A stretch of DNA of 64,000 nucleotides from Novosphingobium acidiphilum DSM 19966 (GTDB taxonomy: Bacteria > Pseudomonadota > Alphaproteobacteria > Sphingomonadales > Sphingomonadaceae), in the NCBI RefSeq assembly GCF_000429005.1, contig NZ_AUBA01000004.1, positions 195,142-259,141 of the forward strand. Reading direction: 5' to 3'. A model generated the notes under the pieces. It did no database searches. It was not told the origin of the DNA and saw nothing but the letters and a program-made list of their open reading frames with translations. The first letter of the stretch is position 1, and the number at the start of each line of letters is the position of its first letter. Below, piece after piece: positions 25,608 to 34,371 of this stretch. The position numbers and the translations under genes were made by a program.

Positions 25608-26654
25608 CTACGCGCTCAACCGTTCCACCATGGACACGACAACGCGCGCTTCATCGACATATCTGGCCCGAATTTCGCTGATCCTTTTGGCTGTCCAGCC
25701 AATGGTTCGAGCGATCTCATCATCGGTCAAACCGCGCATCGCGAGCCATGTGGCGTAAGTGCCGCGCAAGTCATGCATGGTCCGATCAAAGCCTTCGGGC
25801 TTGGCCTTCTGGAACACCGAACCAAGGCCACTTTCGGTCCATGGCTTACCCCGACTGTTGCGCAAAACTTCGCCCTCGCCGCGCCCGATGCTGTCGAGCA
25901 GCGATCGCAGGTCCGGCAAGATCGGGATGATCGCACGCCCCTTGCGCTTGCGGGTGGTCAGGATGATCGCCTTATCGCCAACGTCGTTCCACGTCAGCCG
26001 GACCAAATCGCCCAGACGAAGTCCGGTGAGGCTGGCGAGGCGCAAGGCGCGATCGAGATGATCTGTATAAAGGGAACGGCCGGCAGCGTCCTTGCTTGCC
26101 TGCATGGCCTCCCAGTGCCGTGTTTCCCAAACCTGGTCAGACTTGTTGACATGGTGGAGCTGGCGAATGCCTGCGGCGATATTGACGGAGACAAGCCCTT
26201 CCCCTTGCGCCCAACCCAGCACCGTCGCCATCGTCACGCTTGCCTTGTCGGCGCTGCGTGGTTGATCAGCCCAGGTGTTGCGCCAATCGATGATTTCAGT
26301 GCGCATCCGCTGGTCCTGGAACGCGTCGATCGGTGCCGAGCCAAATTTGGAACTGACCCGGTCCAGCCAGAGGCGATAATCGCGCTGGGTACTGTCGGCG
26401 AGACCTTTGAATTCCGGGCTGTTGCGGTAACGGTCAAGGATGTCGTCAAGCGTTTCAAGTTTGCTGCTCGAAGGTGCACGGGCGTGTTGAGCCTTGGAAA
26501 TCAGGGCCATGTCTATGACTGGTTTTTCTCCAGGTACGCGGTGAATGCACGGCCCGCCGCGCCAGGCATACACGTACCATATCCGCCCCTGTGCCGTCCG
26601 CTTACTGACGAGGTGCAGACCGGTCACGATTCTGGCTTTGTGCTTTCCATGCAT
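25608..26654 (-). CDS. Site-specific tyrosine recombinase (integrase) of element B
   Basis: A 348-residue integrase. The SAM-like core-binding domain spans about residues 65-155. The catalytic set is visible: Arg213 in LTGLRLGDL, Lys in TTRKRKGR (235-240), His294 and Arg297 in HDLRGTYAT, Trp320 at the third-His position, and Tyr332 in RARYVD. It is transcribed towards att copy 2, as usual for tRNA-integrating islands. The first codons overlap the small gene upstream, so a later start is possible. It should catalyse integration of element B at the tRNA end. Confidence 0.9.
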   Translation of the reverse strand: MHGKHKARIVTGLHLVSKRTAQGRIWYVYAWRGGPCIHRVPGEKPVIDMALISKAQHARAPSSSKLETLDDILDRYRNSPEFKGLADSTQRDYRLWLDRVSSKFGSAPIDAFQDQRMRTEIIDWRNTWADQPRSADKASVTMATVLGWAQGEGLVSVNIAAGIRQLHHVNKSDQVWETRHWEAMQASKDAAGRSLYTDHLDRALRLASLTGLRLGDLVRLTWNDVGDKAIILTTRKRKGRAIIPILPDLRSLLDSIGRGEGEVLRNSRGKPWTESGLGSVFQKAKPEGFDRTMHDLRGTYATWLAMRGLTDDEIARTIGWTAKRISEIRARYVDEARVVVSMVERLSA

Positions 26655-26808
26655 CGAATGCCGTTCCTGCCTGTTGTCCCGCAGGGGGTAAAAAAGTCAC
26701 GCCATCCGCGCGTATGTCAACGCCGGCAGCGGAATGGCCGAGACTGGTCCACCATTCATAAGCTTGTTGGACCTCTGACAAAGGCACGAGGCGGCGTCGC
26801 GCGCTCAT
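26602..26808 (-). CDS. Small protein upstream of the integrase
   Basis: A 68-residue protein (MSARRRLVPLSEVQQAYEWW, SAAGVDIRADGVTFLPP). Its start overlaps the truncated ParB stop (ATGA) and its end overlaps the integrase start by 53 bases, a compact arrangement that suggests a real gene. Position and size would suit a recombination directionality factor or DNA-binding helper, but I see no clear helix-turn-helix motif. Function is unknown. Confidence 0.6.
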   Translation of the reverse strand: MSARRRLVPLSEVQQAYEWWTSLGHSAAGVDIRADGVTFLPPAGQQAGTAFDAWKAQSQNRDRSAPRQ

Positions 26809-27206
26809 CCCCGTCTCACGCTCTTCACAGCGAAGATCGCGCCCAAAGCAGTCCTGTAGGCGCGGGCTTCGTCTGCCGGCGTCATCGCCTCGCGAATGAG
26901 GTTTTCTGCCAGGCTGATTTCGCGGGCGGCGGCGTCTTCGTCACCGCACAGCCGCACATCGACGGCGTGATCCTTCGGCAGGACACCGCGTTCGATCAGC
27001 AGGCCGATCGCGCGCCAGCGCCGGCCGCCGGCATGGACATCGAAAAGCGTCTTGCGGCCTTTCGCCGGACTGACGATCAGCGGCTGCAGCAGGCCGTGTT
27101 CGGCAATGCTGGCAGCAAGCGCCTCAAGGCCAGATTCGGCATTGAGCTTGCGGACATTGCTGTCGGACAGGCGCAGCTTGGCGTGTTGGATCGTGGTGGT
27201 CTGCAT
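26805..27206 (-). pseudogene. ParB-like partition protein, C-terminally truncated
   Basis: 133 residues cover only the ParB nuclease-like N-terminal domain: NVRKLNAESGLEALAASIAEHGLLQPLIVSP, HAGGRRWRAIGLLIERG, EISLAENLIREAMTPADEARAYR. The expected HTH and dimerisation domains are missing; the protein ends in a short unrelated tail (ALGAIFAVKSVRRG). Plasmid relatives run to several hundred residues. The break coincides with the integrase module, so insertion of that module probably removed the rest. It may be non-functional, or may still cleave or bind CTP. Confidence 0.75.
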
Positions 27207-27397
27207 GAAGGGTCTCCCGGACCAGTTCCGAGGCCCGGATCATGCGAGACACTTTTGTCTCCCAGGGGGCCTCGACCCCCATTTCACCACTCTCCTCTCT
27301 GCATCCCCGCTCCCGCCAGAAGCTGCGCCGGCATAAGCGCGGGAAGCGAACATACCCGGTTGACCCCACACAGGCTTGGCGGGATAGGCTGCGGGTC

Positions 27398-27658
27398 ATG
27401 GACTTCGATGACCAACTTCGCCGCTTTTTCGGGACTGACGACCTCGGCACCCTCACACCAGCTGCGCTTGCCGGCGGGGTGGAGCATATGCGCGTCGAGT
27501 TCGGACTGGAGAAGGACAAAGACCGGCGTTTCGCGATGTGGACGATCCTCTTCATGCTGGGTGAAGCGCCGGATCTCGATGTCGCGTTCAAGGATCCAGC
27601 GGACCGCGATGCGGCGCGCAATTTCATGGACTTGTTGGACAAGTCGACGAGCGGGTAG
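27398..27658 (+). CDS. Small acidic hypothetical protein
   Basis: An 86-residue, mostly helical acidic protein (MDFDDQLRRFFGTDDLGTLTP, FAMWTILFMLGEAPDLD, DAARNFMDLLDKS). The ATG at 27398 is the first that gives a plausible N-terminus. I do not recognise the family. It stands between the ParB remnant and the ParDE module, in what looks like a plasmid backbone. Confidence 0.55.
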   Translation: MDFDDQLRRFFGTDDLGTLTPAALAGGVEHMRVEFGLEKDKDRRFAMWTILFMLGEAPDLDVAFKDPADRDAARNFMDLLDKSTSG

Positions 27659-27769
27659 CCACGCGCGGTCGGGCTGACGCCCCCTTAACCTATGCGATGC
27701 GCACCTTGCAGACACCACCCAACTGGCCTAAACCGCACCAATAGTATGATCATCGGCATGGAGGCCGAC

Positions 27770-28015
27770 ATGGCTACGGTGCGCAAAACCATCACACTGA
27801 CCGAACAACAGGATGCCTGGATCGCTGCGCAGATCGCCGCCGGTCATTATACCAACGACAGCGAAGCAATCCGCGACCTTATCCGGCGCGAACAGGAACG
27901 CAGTTTCGAAATCGAGACGATCCGGCAGGCCCTGATCGAAGGTGAGCAGAGCGGGGAGCCGGAATCTTTCGATTTCGCGGCGTTCAGGCAGCGCAAAACT
28001 GCGCAATATGGCTGA
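27770..28015 (+). CDS. parD: ParD-like antitoxin
   Basis: An 81-residue protein: an N-terminal ribbon-helix-helix (TVRKTITLTEQQDAWIAAQI, YTNDSEAIRDLIRREQER) followed by an acidic toxin-binding tail. It neutralises the ParE toxin encoded next, with an 8-base overlap. MEADMATV at 27758 is an alternative start. It probably represses the operon. Confidence 0.88.
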   Translation: MATVRKTITLTEQQDAWIAAQIAAGHYTNDSEAIRDLIRREQERSFEIETIRQALIEGEQSGEPESFDFAAFRQRKTAQYG

Positions 28016-28298
28016 ATTTCGGCTCAGCCCACGAGCCCAGCGCGACCTTGAGAGCATATTCGATTACACGGCGACGCAATGGGGCCTGCCCCAGGCGATC
28101 CGATATTCCGAATCTATCGAAGCCGCCTGCGCCGCTCTGGCACAAGCGCCGCCTCAATCACAGAACTGCGCGACAATCAGGCAGGGCTATCGGCGACGCA
28201 ATGTCGAACAGCATGCCATCTACTTTCGCCAGACGGCCTACGGGATCGCAGTCATTCGCATTCTTCATCAGCGGATGGATCAGGTGAGGCACCTGTGA
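28008..28298 (+). CDS. parE: ParE-like toxin
   Basis: A 96-residue RelE/ParE fold: MAEFRLSPRAQRDLESIFDYT, QAIRYSESIEAACAALAQAP, YRRRNVEQHAIYFRQTAYGIAVIRILHQRMD. ParE toxins usually poison DNA gyrase. Together with ParD it would stabilise the element against loss. The start at 28008 overlaps the antitoxin end. Confidence 0.88.
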   Translation: MAEFRLSPRAQRDLESIFDYTATQWGLPQAIRYSESIEAACAALAQAPPQSQNCATIRQGYRRRNVEQHAIYFRQTAYGIAVIRILHQRMDQVRHL

Positions 28299-28362
28299 CC
28301 TCAGCCCCGTCGGGTGGCTGCTGATTTCCTCGCGTGGATTTTCGCACGGTTTGCCGCTAGCA

Positions 28363-28394
28363 GTTTCACTTCCACGAACGACGGAAGTTGAAAC
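28363..28394 (+). promoter_or_regulatory. Leader hairpin of the HU gene
   Basis: GTTTCACTTCC (28363-28373) pairs with GGAAGTTGAAAC (28383-28394) with one bulged base. The right arm contains the only Shine-Dalgarno-like GGAAG and ends 2 bases before the ATG, so folding would hide the ribosome site. It could be translational control or an operator at DNA level. Confidence 0.45.
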
Positions 28395-28396
28395 CA

Positions 28397-28672
28397 ATGA
28401 ACAACAGTGACCTTGCCGATACGATTGCTGCGGCACACGGGCTGACCAAGGCCGATGCGCGCAAGCTGGTCGACGTTGTGTTTGCCGAGATTGCTGCAGC
28501 GGCAGCCAAGGGCGATGAGATCAGTTTGAACGGCTTTGGCAAGTTCAAGATCAAGGATACGCCGGCACGTGAGGGCCGCAATCCCTCGACCGGGGCGACC
28601 ATCCAGATTGCGGCTTCCAAGAAGCTGACTTTCGCGCCCGCCAAGGCGGTGAAAGACAAGTTGAACGGATGA
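28397..28672 (+). CDS. HU family DNA-binding protein
   Basis: A 91-residue histone-like protein: MNNSDLADTIAAAHGLTKADARKLVD, EISLNGFGKFKIKDTPAREGRNPSTGATIQIAASKKLTFAPAKAVKD. The GFGKF and GRNPSTG arm residues needed for DNA bending are present. I use the ATG at 28397; an in-frame TTG lies three codons earlier. An element-encoded HU could help the integrase or shape the element's DNA. Confidence 0.92.
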   Translation: MNNSDLADTIAAAHGLTKADARKLVDVVFAEIAAAAAKGDEISLNGFGKFKIKDTPAREGRNPSTGATIQIAASKKLTFAPAKAVKDKLNG

Positions 28673-28756
28673 TTCGGCTATAGCGCCCTGCCCAAAGGCG
28701 GGGCGCTGACCGACCCGCAGCCAGCCTGGAAATCCCGATTTCGCGGAGGAACGAAA

Positions 28757-29173
28757 TCAATCTCGATTGACGCGGGCGCCCTTGAGGCTGCGAAATCGCT
28801 CGATCGCAGCAGCAACAAATCCCGGAGGCGAGCGGCCAAAGACGCTGGTCTGCTTGCCGGGCACGAGTCGAAGGTCATAACCAACCCAGGTAAAATCATT
28901 GGCCTCGGCGGCGAGGAGCCAGCTTTCATTCGGTCTTGGCAATCCCATGGCCCGGGCGACATCTTCAGGGATCTTGACCGTTGCCGAGGTCGAGAATTCA
29001 CCCTTGGTGGTCACTGCCATCACGACTACCCTGCCTTCACCGGCTGCGATTACCAGGACAGGGCGTGCCTTGTTGCCTTCGCTCGATCCCTGAGCGGCGT
29101 CAGCTTTGAACAAGTAGACATAGTTGTGAACTTCGCCGAGCTTTGGGAACGGAAAGCGGTTTACTCCCGCCAT
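28757..29173 (-). CDS. PemK/MazF-like toxin candidate
   Basis: A 138-residue protein whose first half has the growth-inhibitor pattern (GEVHNYVYLF, GNKARPVLVIAAGEGRVVVMAVTT), where PemK/MazF proteins have a lysine-arginine-proline stretch. The second half (NESWLLAAEANDFTWVGYDLRLVPG) also fits. Its start overlaps the end of the Phd-like antitoxin gene by 13 bases, the usual antitoxin-first order. The fold is assigned by eye and is not certain. Confidence 0.65.
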   Translation of the reverse strand: MAGVNRFPFPKLGEVHNYVYLFKADAAQGSSEGNKARPVLVIAAGEGRVVVMAVTTKGEFSTSATVKIPEDVARAMGLPRPNESWLLAAEANDFTWVGYDLRLVPGKQTSVFGRSPPGFVAAAIERFRSLKGARVNRD

Positions 29174-29451
29174 TGGCCCGTTGCCACTTCGTCTGCTGAC
29201 GGACCGAACCGGGTCAGGAAGCTGTCATCCTGTTCGCTCAACTCTTCGGCCGCGATGACACGCCTGTTGCCGTGCAGAACCTTGATCGCCTGCTCGGCCA
29301 GCGCGAAATAGTCCGGGCTGACGACATAGGCGTAGGGCCGCTTGCGCTTGGTAAGCGCGACCGGCCGTTGACGGCTCGTGTCGATAAAGCCACCTGGTTG
29401 GTGGTGGAACTCGGTGAGGCTCACCTCGACGGGTTCAGTGGGGCCGGCCAT
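29161..29451 (-). CDS. Phd/YefM-like antitoxin
   Basis: A 96-residue protein. The N-terminal part (VEVSLTEFHHQPGGFIDTSRQRPVALTKRKRPYAYVVSPDYF) matches Phd/YefM DNA-binding antitoxins; the rest is an acidic toxin-binding tail. A strong AAGGAG precedes the start. A large nested palindrome lies just upstream, the likely autoregulatory operator. Confidence 0.78.
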   Translation of the reverse strand: MAGPTEPVEVSLTEFHHQPGGFIDTSRQRPVALTKRKRPYAYVVSPDYFALAEQAIKVLHGNRRVIAAEELSEQDDSFLTRFGPSADEVATGQWRE

Positions 29452-29467
29452 CTCATTCTCCTTAGAA

Positions 29468-29509
29468 TTAGCATTATGGCTATTTTGCTGAAAATAGCAA
29501 CAATGCTAA
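29468..29509. promoter_or_regulatory. Nested palindromic operator of the Phd/PemK-like module
   Basis: Two inverted repeats share one centre: outer TTAGCATT (29468-29475) with AATGCTAA (29502-29509), inner GCTATTTT (29479-29486) with AAAATAGC (29491-29498). Spacing is symmetric to the base. It lies 17 bases before the antitoxin start. Two dyads in register would suit cooperative binding of antitoxin dimers. Confidence 0.75.
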
Positions 29510-29524
29510 CTCCCTGGTTTCCAA

Positions 29525-29947
29525 TCATGGCTCCGAACTGACGGTCTCCCGCTCAACGAGATAGAGCGGAGGCGGCTCTGCCCAGGCATATCCTTGGCGC
29601 TCCATCTGACGTGCTATCGAGCGGCGATAGCGAGCGGGCCAATCCAGGTGTCGCTTGAGTCGACGCTCAAGCTTCACCGCATGGCTTGCCAGCGCCGCGC
29701 GGCGGATGAAAAGCGCGGGATCGATCCAGTTGGTCCGTGCATCTTCCAATCTGCCGACGGCATCATAAGCGCGCTGGAAGTCGGATTCGGCATCTGCTGC
29801 ACATCGCATGAGACGGGCATCGTCCTGTTCGATTGGTGGGAAGCCGGATCCCGGACAGGGTGCCCCGCCGACGTAATGGCGGGTTACCATGCCGTTCTTG
29901 CGCAAAGACTTTCGCCGTGCACAGATTTGGCAGCGATCACAGCTCAT
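29525..29947 (-). CDS. Conserved-looking partner of the strawberry-notch gene
   Basis: A 140-residue basic protein with a cysteine cluster at the front (MSCDRCQICARRK, CxxCxxC) and a further Cys in GGAPCPGS. The C-terminal half is helical and arginine-rich (LERRLKRHLDWPARYRRSIARQMERQ). The start overlaps the helicase stop (ATGA), so they are co-translated. The cysteines may bind a metal. I do not recognise a family; the coupling suggests it works with the helicase. Confidence 0.68.
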   Translation of the reverse strand: MSCDRCQICARRKSLRKNGMVTRHYVGGAPCPGSGFPPIEQDDARLMRCAADAESDFQRAYDAVGRLEDARTNWIDPALFIRRAALASHAVKLERRLKRHLDWPARYRRSIARQMERQGYAWAEPPPLYLVERETVSSEP

Positions 29948-32900
29948 GCCGCCAGCTTTTCGAGAATATCGCTGGCAGTCTGGACGGGGACGAACAACCG
30001 GCACTGAAACTGGATGATTTCGGTGAAACAGCCCTTGGCCTTGTAGGCCGGCAGCGCACGGGCATCGAAGCCGAGAATCTCGAGCCGCTGTTCGCCGTTG
30101 ACGCGCGAACGCTTGAGATTGAGGCCGCGCGCCGCGTTGATGGGCACCACCTTCCCGGCCAAGGCCGCGCTGACGATCTCGGATACGGTCAGTTGGATTG
30201 TTGAACCAAGGCCAAGCTTGTCGAGCAGTGCGTTGACGGCATCGACCGGCACGATGCGGCCCAGCAGGCTGCGGCCGTCCTGGGTAACGAGCCTGCGCAC
30301 CTGCGCATCCTCCCCCAGCAGGTTCCAGATCGGCAGAAGGCGTCCGGTCGCAAGGAAGAACCGTTCGACGTGGGGATGAAGGGCTGCGTTGTCGGCTTCC
30401 GCTTGCCAAAGCGGCGTGAAAGTCGCTGCATCGATATCAACCCAGTGGCTCTCCTCGAGATCACTTTGCGGGATCAGAGAACTGCGTCCCTGACGGTATA
30501 GCTTCCAGACTTTCATGAGATGACCATCCTCATCGAGCCAGGGTCGGTCGGGAATGAGCAAAGCGACTTTGCCCGATCGCTGATTGCGCATGAAGCGCCC
30601 CAGTCCGCCTGCCCTTGCGGCGCGCGCCAGAATGTCTTCAAGCGAAGTGATCCGGACCGCCCATTGCGCCTCGATCGTCAGCAGTTGTGTGATGCTCCCG
30701 GCCTTGTCGCGGAACATTTCCCGCTCCTCAACGATGGCCAGCTTGTCGGCGATCAGCGTCTCGACGCCCGCATCGAATGTTCCAGCCTTCTTGGCCGCCT
30801 CGATGCGCGCCTCGACCAGGCCAAGAAATTCGTCGAAGATGGCGTTCTGCATCGCGATCGGCAGCGCCAGAATGCGATTGAGCCAGCGCTGGATCGGCGG
30901 CAGATTCTCGACCAGCGAGCCTTCATACTCGAGCTTGAGGCCTGTCCGGTCGCAGAAGGCCTCGAAGCTGGTCGATGTCAGCTTGCCAGCGTGCAGCAGG
31001 CGATACCACTGGATCAGGCCCTCACGAGCGTATTCACTCTCCAGATTGTCGGCGGGGTTGAACAGATTCTGCCCCCCGGTCTGGCGCTGCCCACGCGTAA
31101 GCGCGCCGAGCGCATCGAGCCGGCGCGCAATCGTCGAAATAAACCGCCGCTCGCCCCGGCAGTCGGTGGTGACAGGCCGGAAGATCGGCGCCGAGGCCTG
31201 GTGCGTGCGGTTGGTGCGCCCGAGCCCCTGGATGGCCTTGTCGGCGCGCCAGCCCGGCTCAAGCAGAAAATGAACGCGGCGCTGCTGGTTCGCCGCAGCC
31301 AAGCTGGCGTGATATGACCGACCGGTCCCACCGGCGTCGGAAAAGACCAGCACGCGCTTCTTGCCCGCCATGAACAGATTGGCATCGGCAATGCCGGAGG
31401 AGGCGGATCGCGACTGCAATTTCTGCGAGCCATCCGGCAAGGTCAGGAGCCGCTTGGTTCTGCCGGTGACCTCGGCCACGGCATCGACACCGAAACGCGT
31501 GATGATGGCATCGAGCGCTGACGCGATCGGGGGCAAAGCGGCAAGCAGTTCGATGGTGTCGTCGCGGATGCGGATAGCCTTGGGGCAATGGACGGGGTTG
31601 CCGTCATCACCGATCCGGGGGCGTGACCGTTCGTTACCGTCATCGTCGAAATAGCTCTCCATCGCCCGGGTCGGAAAGGCATGCTGCAGATAAGTGAGAC
31701 AAAGCTCCTTGGGGGACAGATCGATCGCCAGTTCCCCCCGATCATCGGGATCGAGATCGGCAAGCCTCCGGTCGAGCAGAGCTTCGGACGTGGAGACCAA
31801 CTGCACGACTGCACTCATGCCGTCGTCGAGTGCGCGACTGATCGCCGGGAGCAACGACGGCAGTTTCATGGACAGCAACAGCTGGCCGAAGAACCGCTGG
31901 ACCGAACTCTGGAACCGGCTGCGCGCTGCTGACAAGGCTTGCCCGTTTAGCGTTTTGCCCTCCAGCGGGTCGATCACCCTTGAAGCGACCAATGCGGTCT
32001 CGAGGTTGCGATGGATGATCGACCAGTTCTCCGACCAGGCGTCAAAATCGGCAATCTGATCCGGCGTCAGTTTGTGTTCGAGGACGTCATATTCGACGCA
32101 GGCGTATGACAGCGAGCGCGCGGTATAGACGCCCATCGCTTTCAATTCGCGCGCCACCAGTTCCATGGCGGCAATTCCGCCTTCGCGGATGCGCGTAGTA
32201 AAGCTGGTGCGATCAGGAAACTGTGTCCCCTCCCCCCACAGCCCAAGCCGCACCGCGTATGCCAAATTATTCACGTCTGTAGCACCGGTAGCCGAGGCGT
32301 AGACAACCCGGGCCCGGGGCAGGCGGTTCTGAAGCTCGACCCCTGCGATACCCTGTTGTGAACCCTTGGTGGAACCGAACCGCCCTTCGCCACCGGCAAC
32401 ACCGCCCATGGCATGGGCTTCATCAAACAAGATGCACCCGTCGTAATCGGGACCACACCATTCGAGGATTTGCTGGAGCCGGGTCTTGCCGCCCGAGGCG
32501 CTTCGCAGCGTGGCGTAAGAGGCAAACAAGATACCTGCGCTCAAACCGATCGTGGCTTCGGGCTTGAACTTCGACAGCGAATGAATGTCGATGCCCATCC
32601 CGCCCAGGGCTTCCCAATCTCTCACAGCGTCGCACTGAAGCGCGGAGTTCTCGGAAACCCAGATGTGCCGGCGGTTGCCGCGCAACCACTGGTCCATCAG
32701 GAGCCCGGCGAGCTGCCGCCCCTTCCCTGCCCCGGTGCCGTCGCCAAGGAAGAAGCCCTGCCGGTAAATATGGCCATCGGCGTTGGGCACCGGGTCGAGG
32801 CCCCTTTCAGGCATGACATAGCGGCCGGGTAAATCATGCTCGAGTGCATCGAGGGCATGGACTACAGTTTCAAGTTGGGCGGCGGATAGAGTCTGCATGT

Positions 32901-34170
32901 CGATCACAGCGCGCGGCAGTCGCGGCACGTAACTTGGCGCGGGCGGAACGACCGAAGCCATTGCAGCCGATTCCACAAGCGCGGCCGGGTGGTCCGCGGC
33001 ACTCGCAAAGACGATCCGTTGCGGTCGCCACGCTGCATAGACACCAGGACCATCGGTCGCGTCATCTGGCGCTTCAATAACGCGGTAGGCTGCCTCCGCC
33101 CAGGCCTGCGCTGCTCCGACATCGACAGATGGTTGTTTGATCGGCGCTGGTCGTGGGCGGATCACCAAGCCTTTGAACAATGGTCCTCGGTCTTTCGTGC
33201 GGGAACTATCCGATTGCGCCGTCCCGGTGCCCGCAGAGGCAAAGGGCAGACGTGCCGACATCTGCTCGATGAACGGCAGAAGCTCGAGGAGCGAAGCCCG
33301 CTGGACGACTGTGGTGTTGAGCTGGCCTGTAACTTTGTCGACCACCAGCAGCCGCACGGCAATGCTCGTGCCGTGGGATTTGAATGCGCCTTCCACGCGA
33401 AAGTGTGCCGCGACCCGGCAACCTTGCAAGGCGCACGCGAACACTTCGCCTGCCCTGCCTTGGGACGAGAAACTGTCGGGCATGATAGCGACCAGCCGTC
33501 CTCCAGGGCGCAGTGCGGTGACGGCGGCAGCGACGTGGCGTGCCGCGGCCAGCTTGTCTTCACCGCCGGCCGCGTTGCGCGCGAACGGTGGGTTCATCAC
33601 GATGACGCTGGGTTGAATACCCAACTGGCTTACTCTGGCGGCATCTTCACTGGTTACGGAAGCGGATGGGAAAAGCAGTCGCAGGATTTCTGCGCGGGTT
33701 TCATCGATCTCGTTGAGATGGAGCGCGCTGCACTCCCCTGCCCACGCCGCGAGCATACCGGTGCCTGCGCTGGGTTCGAGTACAACGTCATCGATAGCGA
33801 TAGCGGCCATGCGCGCGACAAGCCACGATAATGGCAGCGGCGTCGAGAAGTGCTGGAGGTTGATCTGATCTTCGCTGCGAACCGTCTGGGTCGGCAGGCT
33901 AGCCTCCAAATCGGCCATGCACCTCAAAGCATTGGCAGGGTTTGTAGGGATATCCATCTGCGAAATGGCCATGAGCGTTGCAATTTCCAGCATCTGAAAA
34001 CTGTCTCGCTGCGACCAAGCGCCTTCCGCCGACCCGGCGCGAAAGGCTTGGGTCATAGCCGTATTCAGCATGCGACGCGGAACTGGGCGGCCCTCCAAAA
34101 TAACCGAAACCATGCAACCAGCGGCCGACATTAATTGGCGTGCAACAGCACAGGACCTGCGGGCAGTCAT
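29944..34170 (-). CDS. Methyltransferase/strawberry-notch helicase fusion
   Basis: A 1408-residue protein. Near residue 133 is EPSAGTG and near 193 NPPF, the SAM-binding and catalytic motifs of an N6-adenine-type methyltransferase. A strawberry-notch helicase follows: GDGTGAGKGR (Walker A, about 478), FDEAH (about 584), YASATG, and the motif VI-like GRTNRTHQ (about 985). The C-terminal 400 residues are a strawberry-notch C-domain-like region. Relatives are common on sphingomonad and rhizobial plasmids, and a role in plasmid upkeep or phage defence is suspected. Its in-frame DNA methylase domain makes a modification/helicase function plausible. Confidence 0.85.
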   Translation of the reverse strand: MTARRSCAVARQLMSAAGCMVSVILEGRPVPRRMLNTAMTQAFRAGSAEGAWSQRDSFQMLEIATLMAISQMDIPTNPANALRCMADLEASLPTQTVRSEDQINLQHFSTPLPLSWLVARMAAIAIDDVVLEPSAGTGMLAAWAGECSALHLNEIDETRAEILRLLFPSASVTSEDAARVSQLGIQPSVIVMNPPFARNAAGGEDKLAAARHVAAAVTALRPGGRLVAIMPDSFSSQGRAGEVFACALQGCRVAAHFRVEGAFKSHGTSIAVRLLVVDKVTGQLNTTVVQRASLLELLPFIEQMSARLPFASAGTGTAQSDSSRTKDRGPLFKGLVIRPRPAPIKQPSVDVGAAQAWAEAAYRVIEAPDDATDGPGVYAAWRPQRIVFASAADHPAALVESAAMASVVPPAPSYVPRLPRAVIDMQTLSAAQLETVVHALDALEHDLPGRYVMPERGLDPVPNADGHIYRQGFFLGDGTGAGKGRQLAGLLMDQWLRGNRRHIWVSENSALQCDAVRDWEALGGMGIDIHSLSKFKPEATIGLSAGILFASYATLRSASGGKTRLQQILEWCGPDYDGCILFDEAHAMGGVAGGEGRFGSTKGSQQGIAGVELQNRLPRARVVYASATGATDVNNLAYAVRLGLWGEGTQFPDRTSFTTRIREGGIAAMELVARELKAMGVYTARSLSYACVEYDVLEHKLTPDQIADFDAWSENWSIIHRNLETALVASRVIDPLEGKTLNGQALSAARSRFQSSVQRFFGQLLLSMKLPSLLPAISRALDDGMSAVVQLVSTSEALLDRRLADLDPDDRGELAIDLSPKELCLTYLQHAFPTRAMESYFDDDGNERSRPRIGDDGNPVHCPKAIRIRDDTIELLAALPPIASALDAIITRFGVDAVAEVTGRTKRLLTLPDGSQKLQSRSASSGIADANLFMAGKKRVLVFSDAGGTGRSYHASLAAANQQRRVHFLLEPGWRADKAIQGLGRTNRTHQASAPIFRPVTTDCRGERRFISTIARRLDALGALTRGQRQTGGQNLFNPADNLESEYAREGLIQWYRLLHAGKLTSTSFEAFCDRTGLKLEYEGSLVENLPPIQRWLNRILALPIAMQNAIFDEFLGLVEARIEAAKKAGTFDAGVETLIADKLAIVEEREMFRDKAGSITQLLTIEAQWAVRITSLEDILARAARAGGLGRFMRNQRSGKVALLIPDRPWLDEDGHLMKVWKLYRQGRSSLIPQSDLEESHWVDIDAATFTPLWQAEADNAALHPHVERFFLATGRLLPIWNLLGEDAQVRRLVTQDGRSLLGRIVPVDAVNALLDKLGLGSTIQLTVSEIVSAALAGKVVPINAARGLNLKRSRVNGEQRLEILGFDARALPAYKAKGCFTEIIQFQCRLFVPVQTASDILEKLAA

Positions 34171-34275
34171 AAGGGCGCTCCTTTCGAGTCAGTTCAACTT
34201 CGAAAGCGCCGCACCCCCTCAAACTCTTTCCACCTGGACCCAGAGATGAGGTCATTCGATTGTGAACGCCATGCC

Positions 34276-34371
34276 GCGAAGTTGCACAGTGCAATCGCGC
34301 GCTGGAAAGAAGCTGACGTGGCCTCTCGCGGCACAGTGCTGTCCGCGTTTCAGGATGTTGAAGACATCCTG
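34276..34371 (+). pseudogene. Fragment of an RND outer-membrane factor gene
   Basis: In the plus frame these bases encode AIARWKEADVASRG then TVLSAFQDVEDIL. The intact NodT-type gene at 35644 encodes QARWDEASGAYRA then TALTAFQEVEDSL at the matching place. Identity is high over 27 residues, with nothing similar on either side. It is a remnant of a second, deleted efflux channel gene. Confidence 0.72.
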
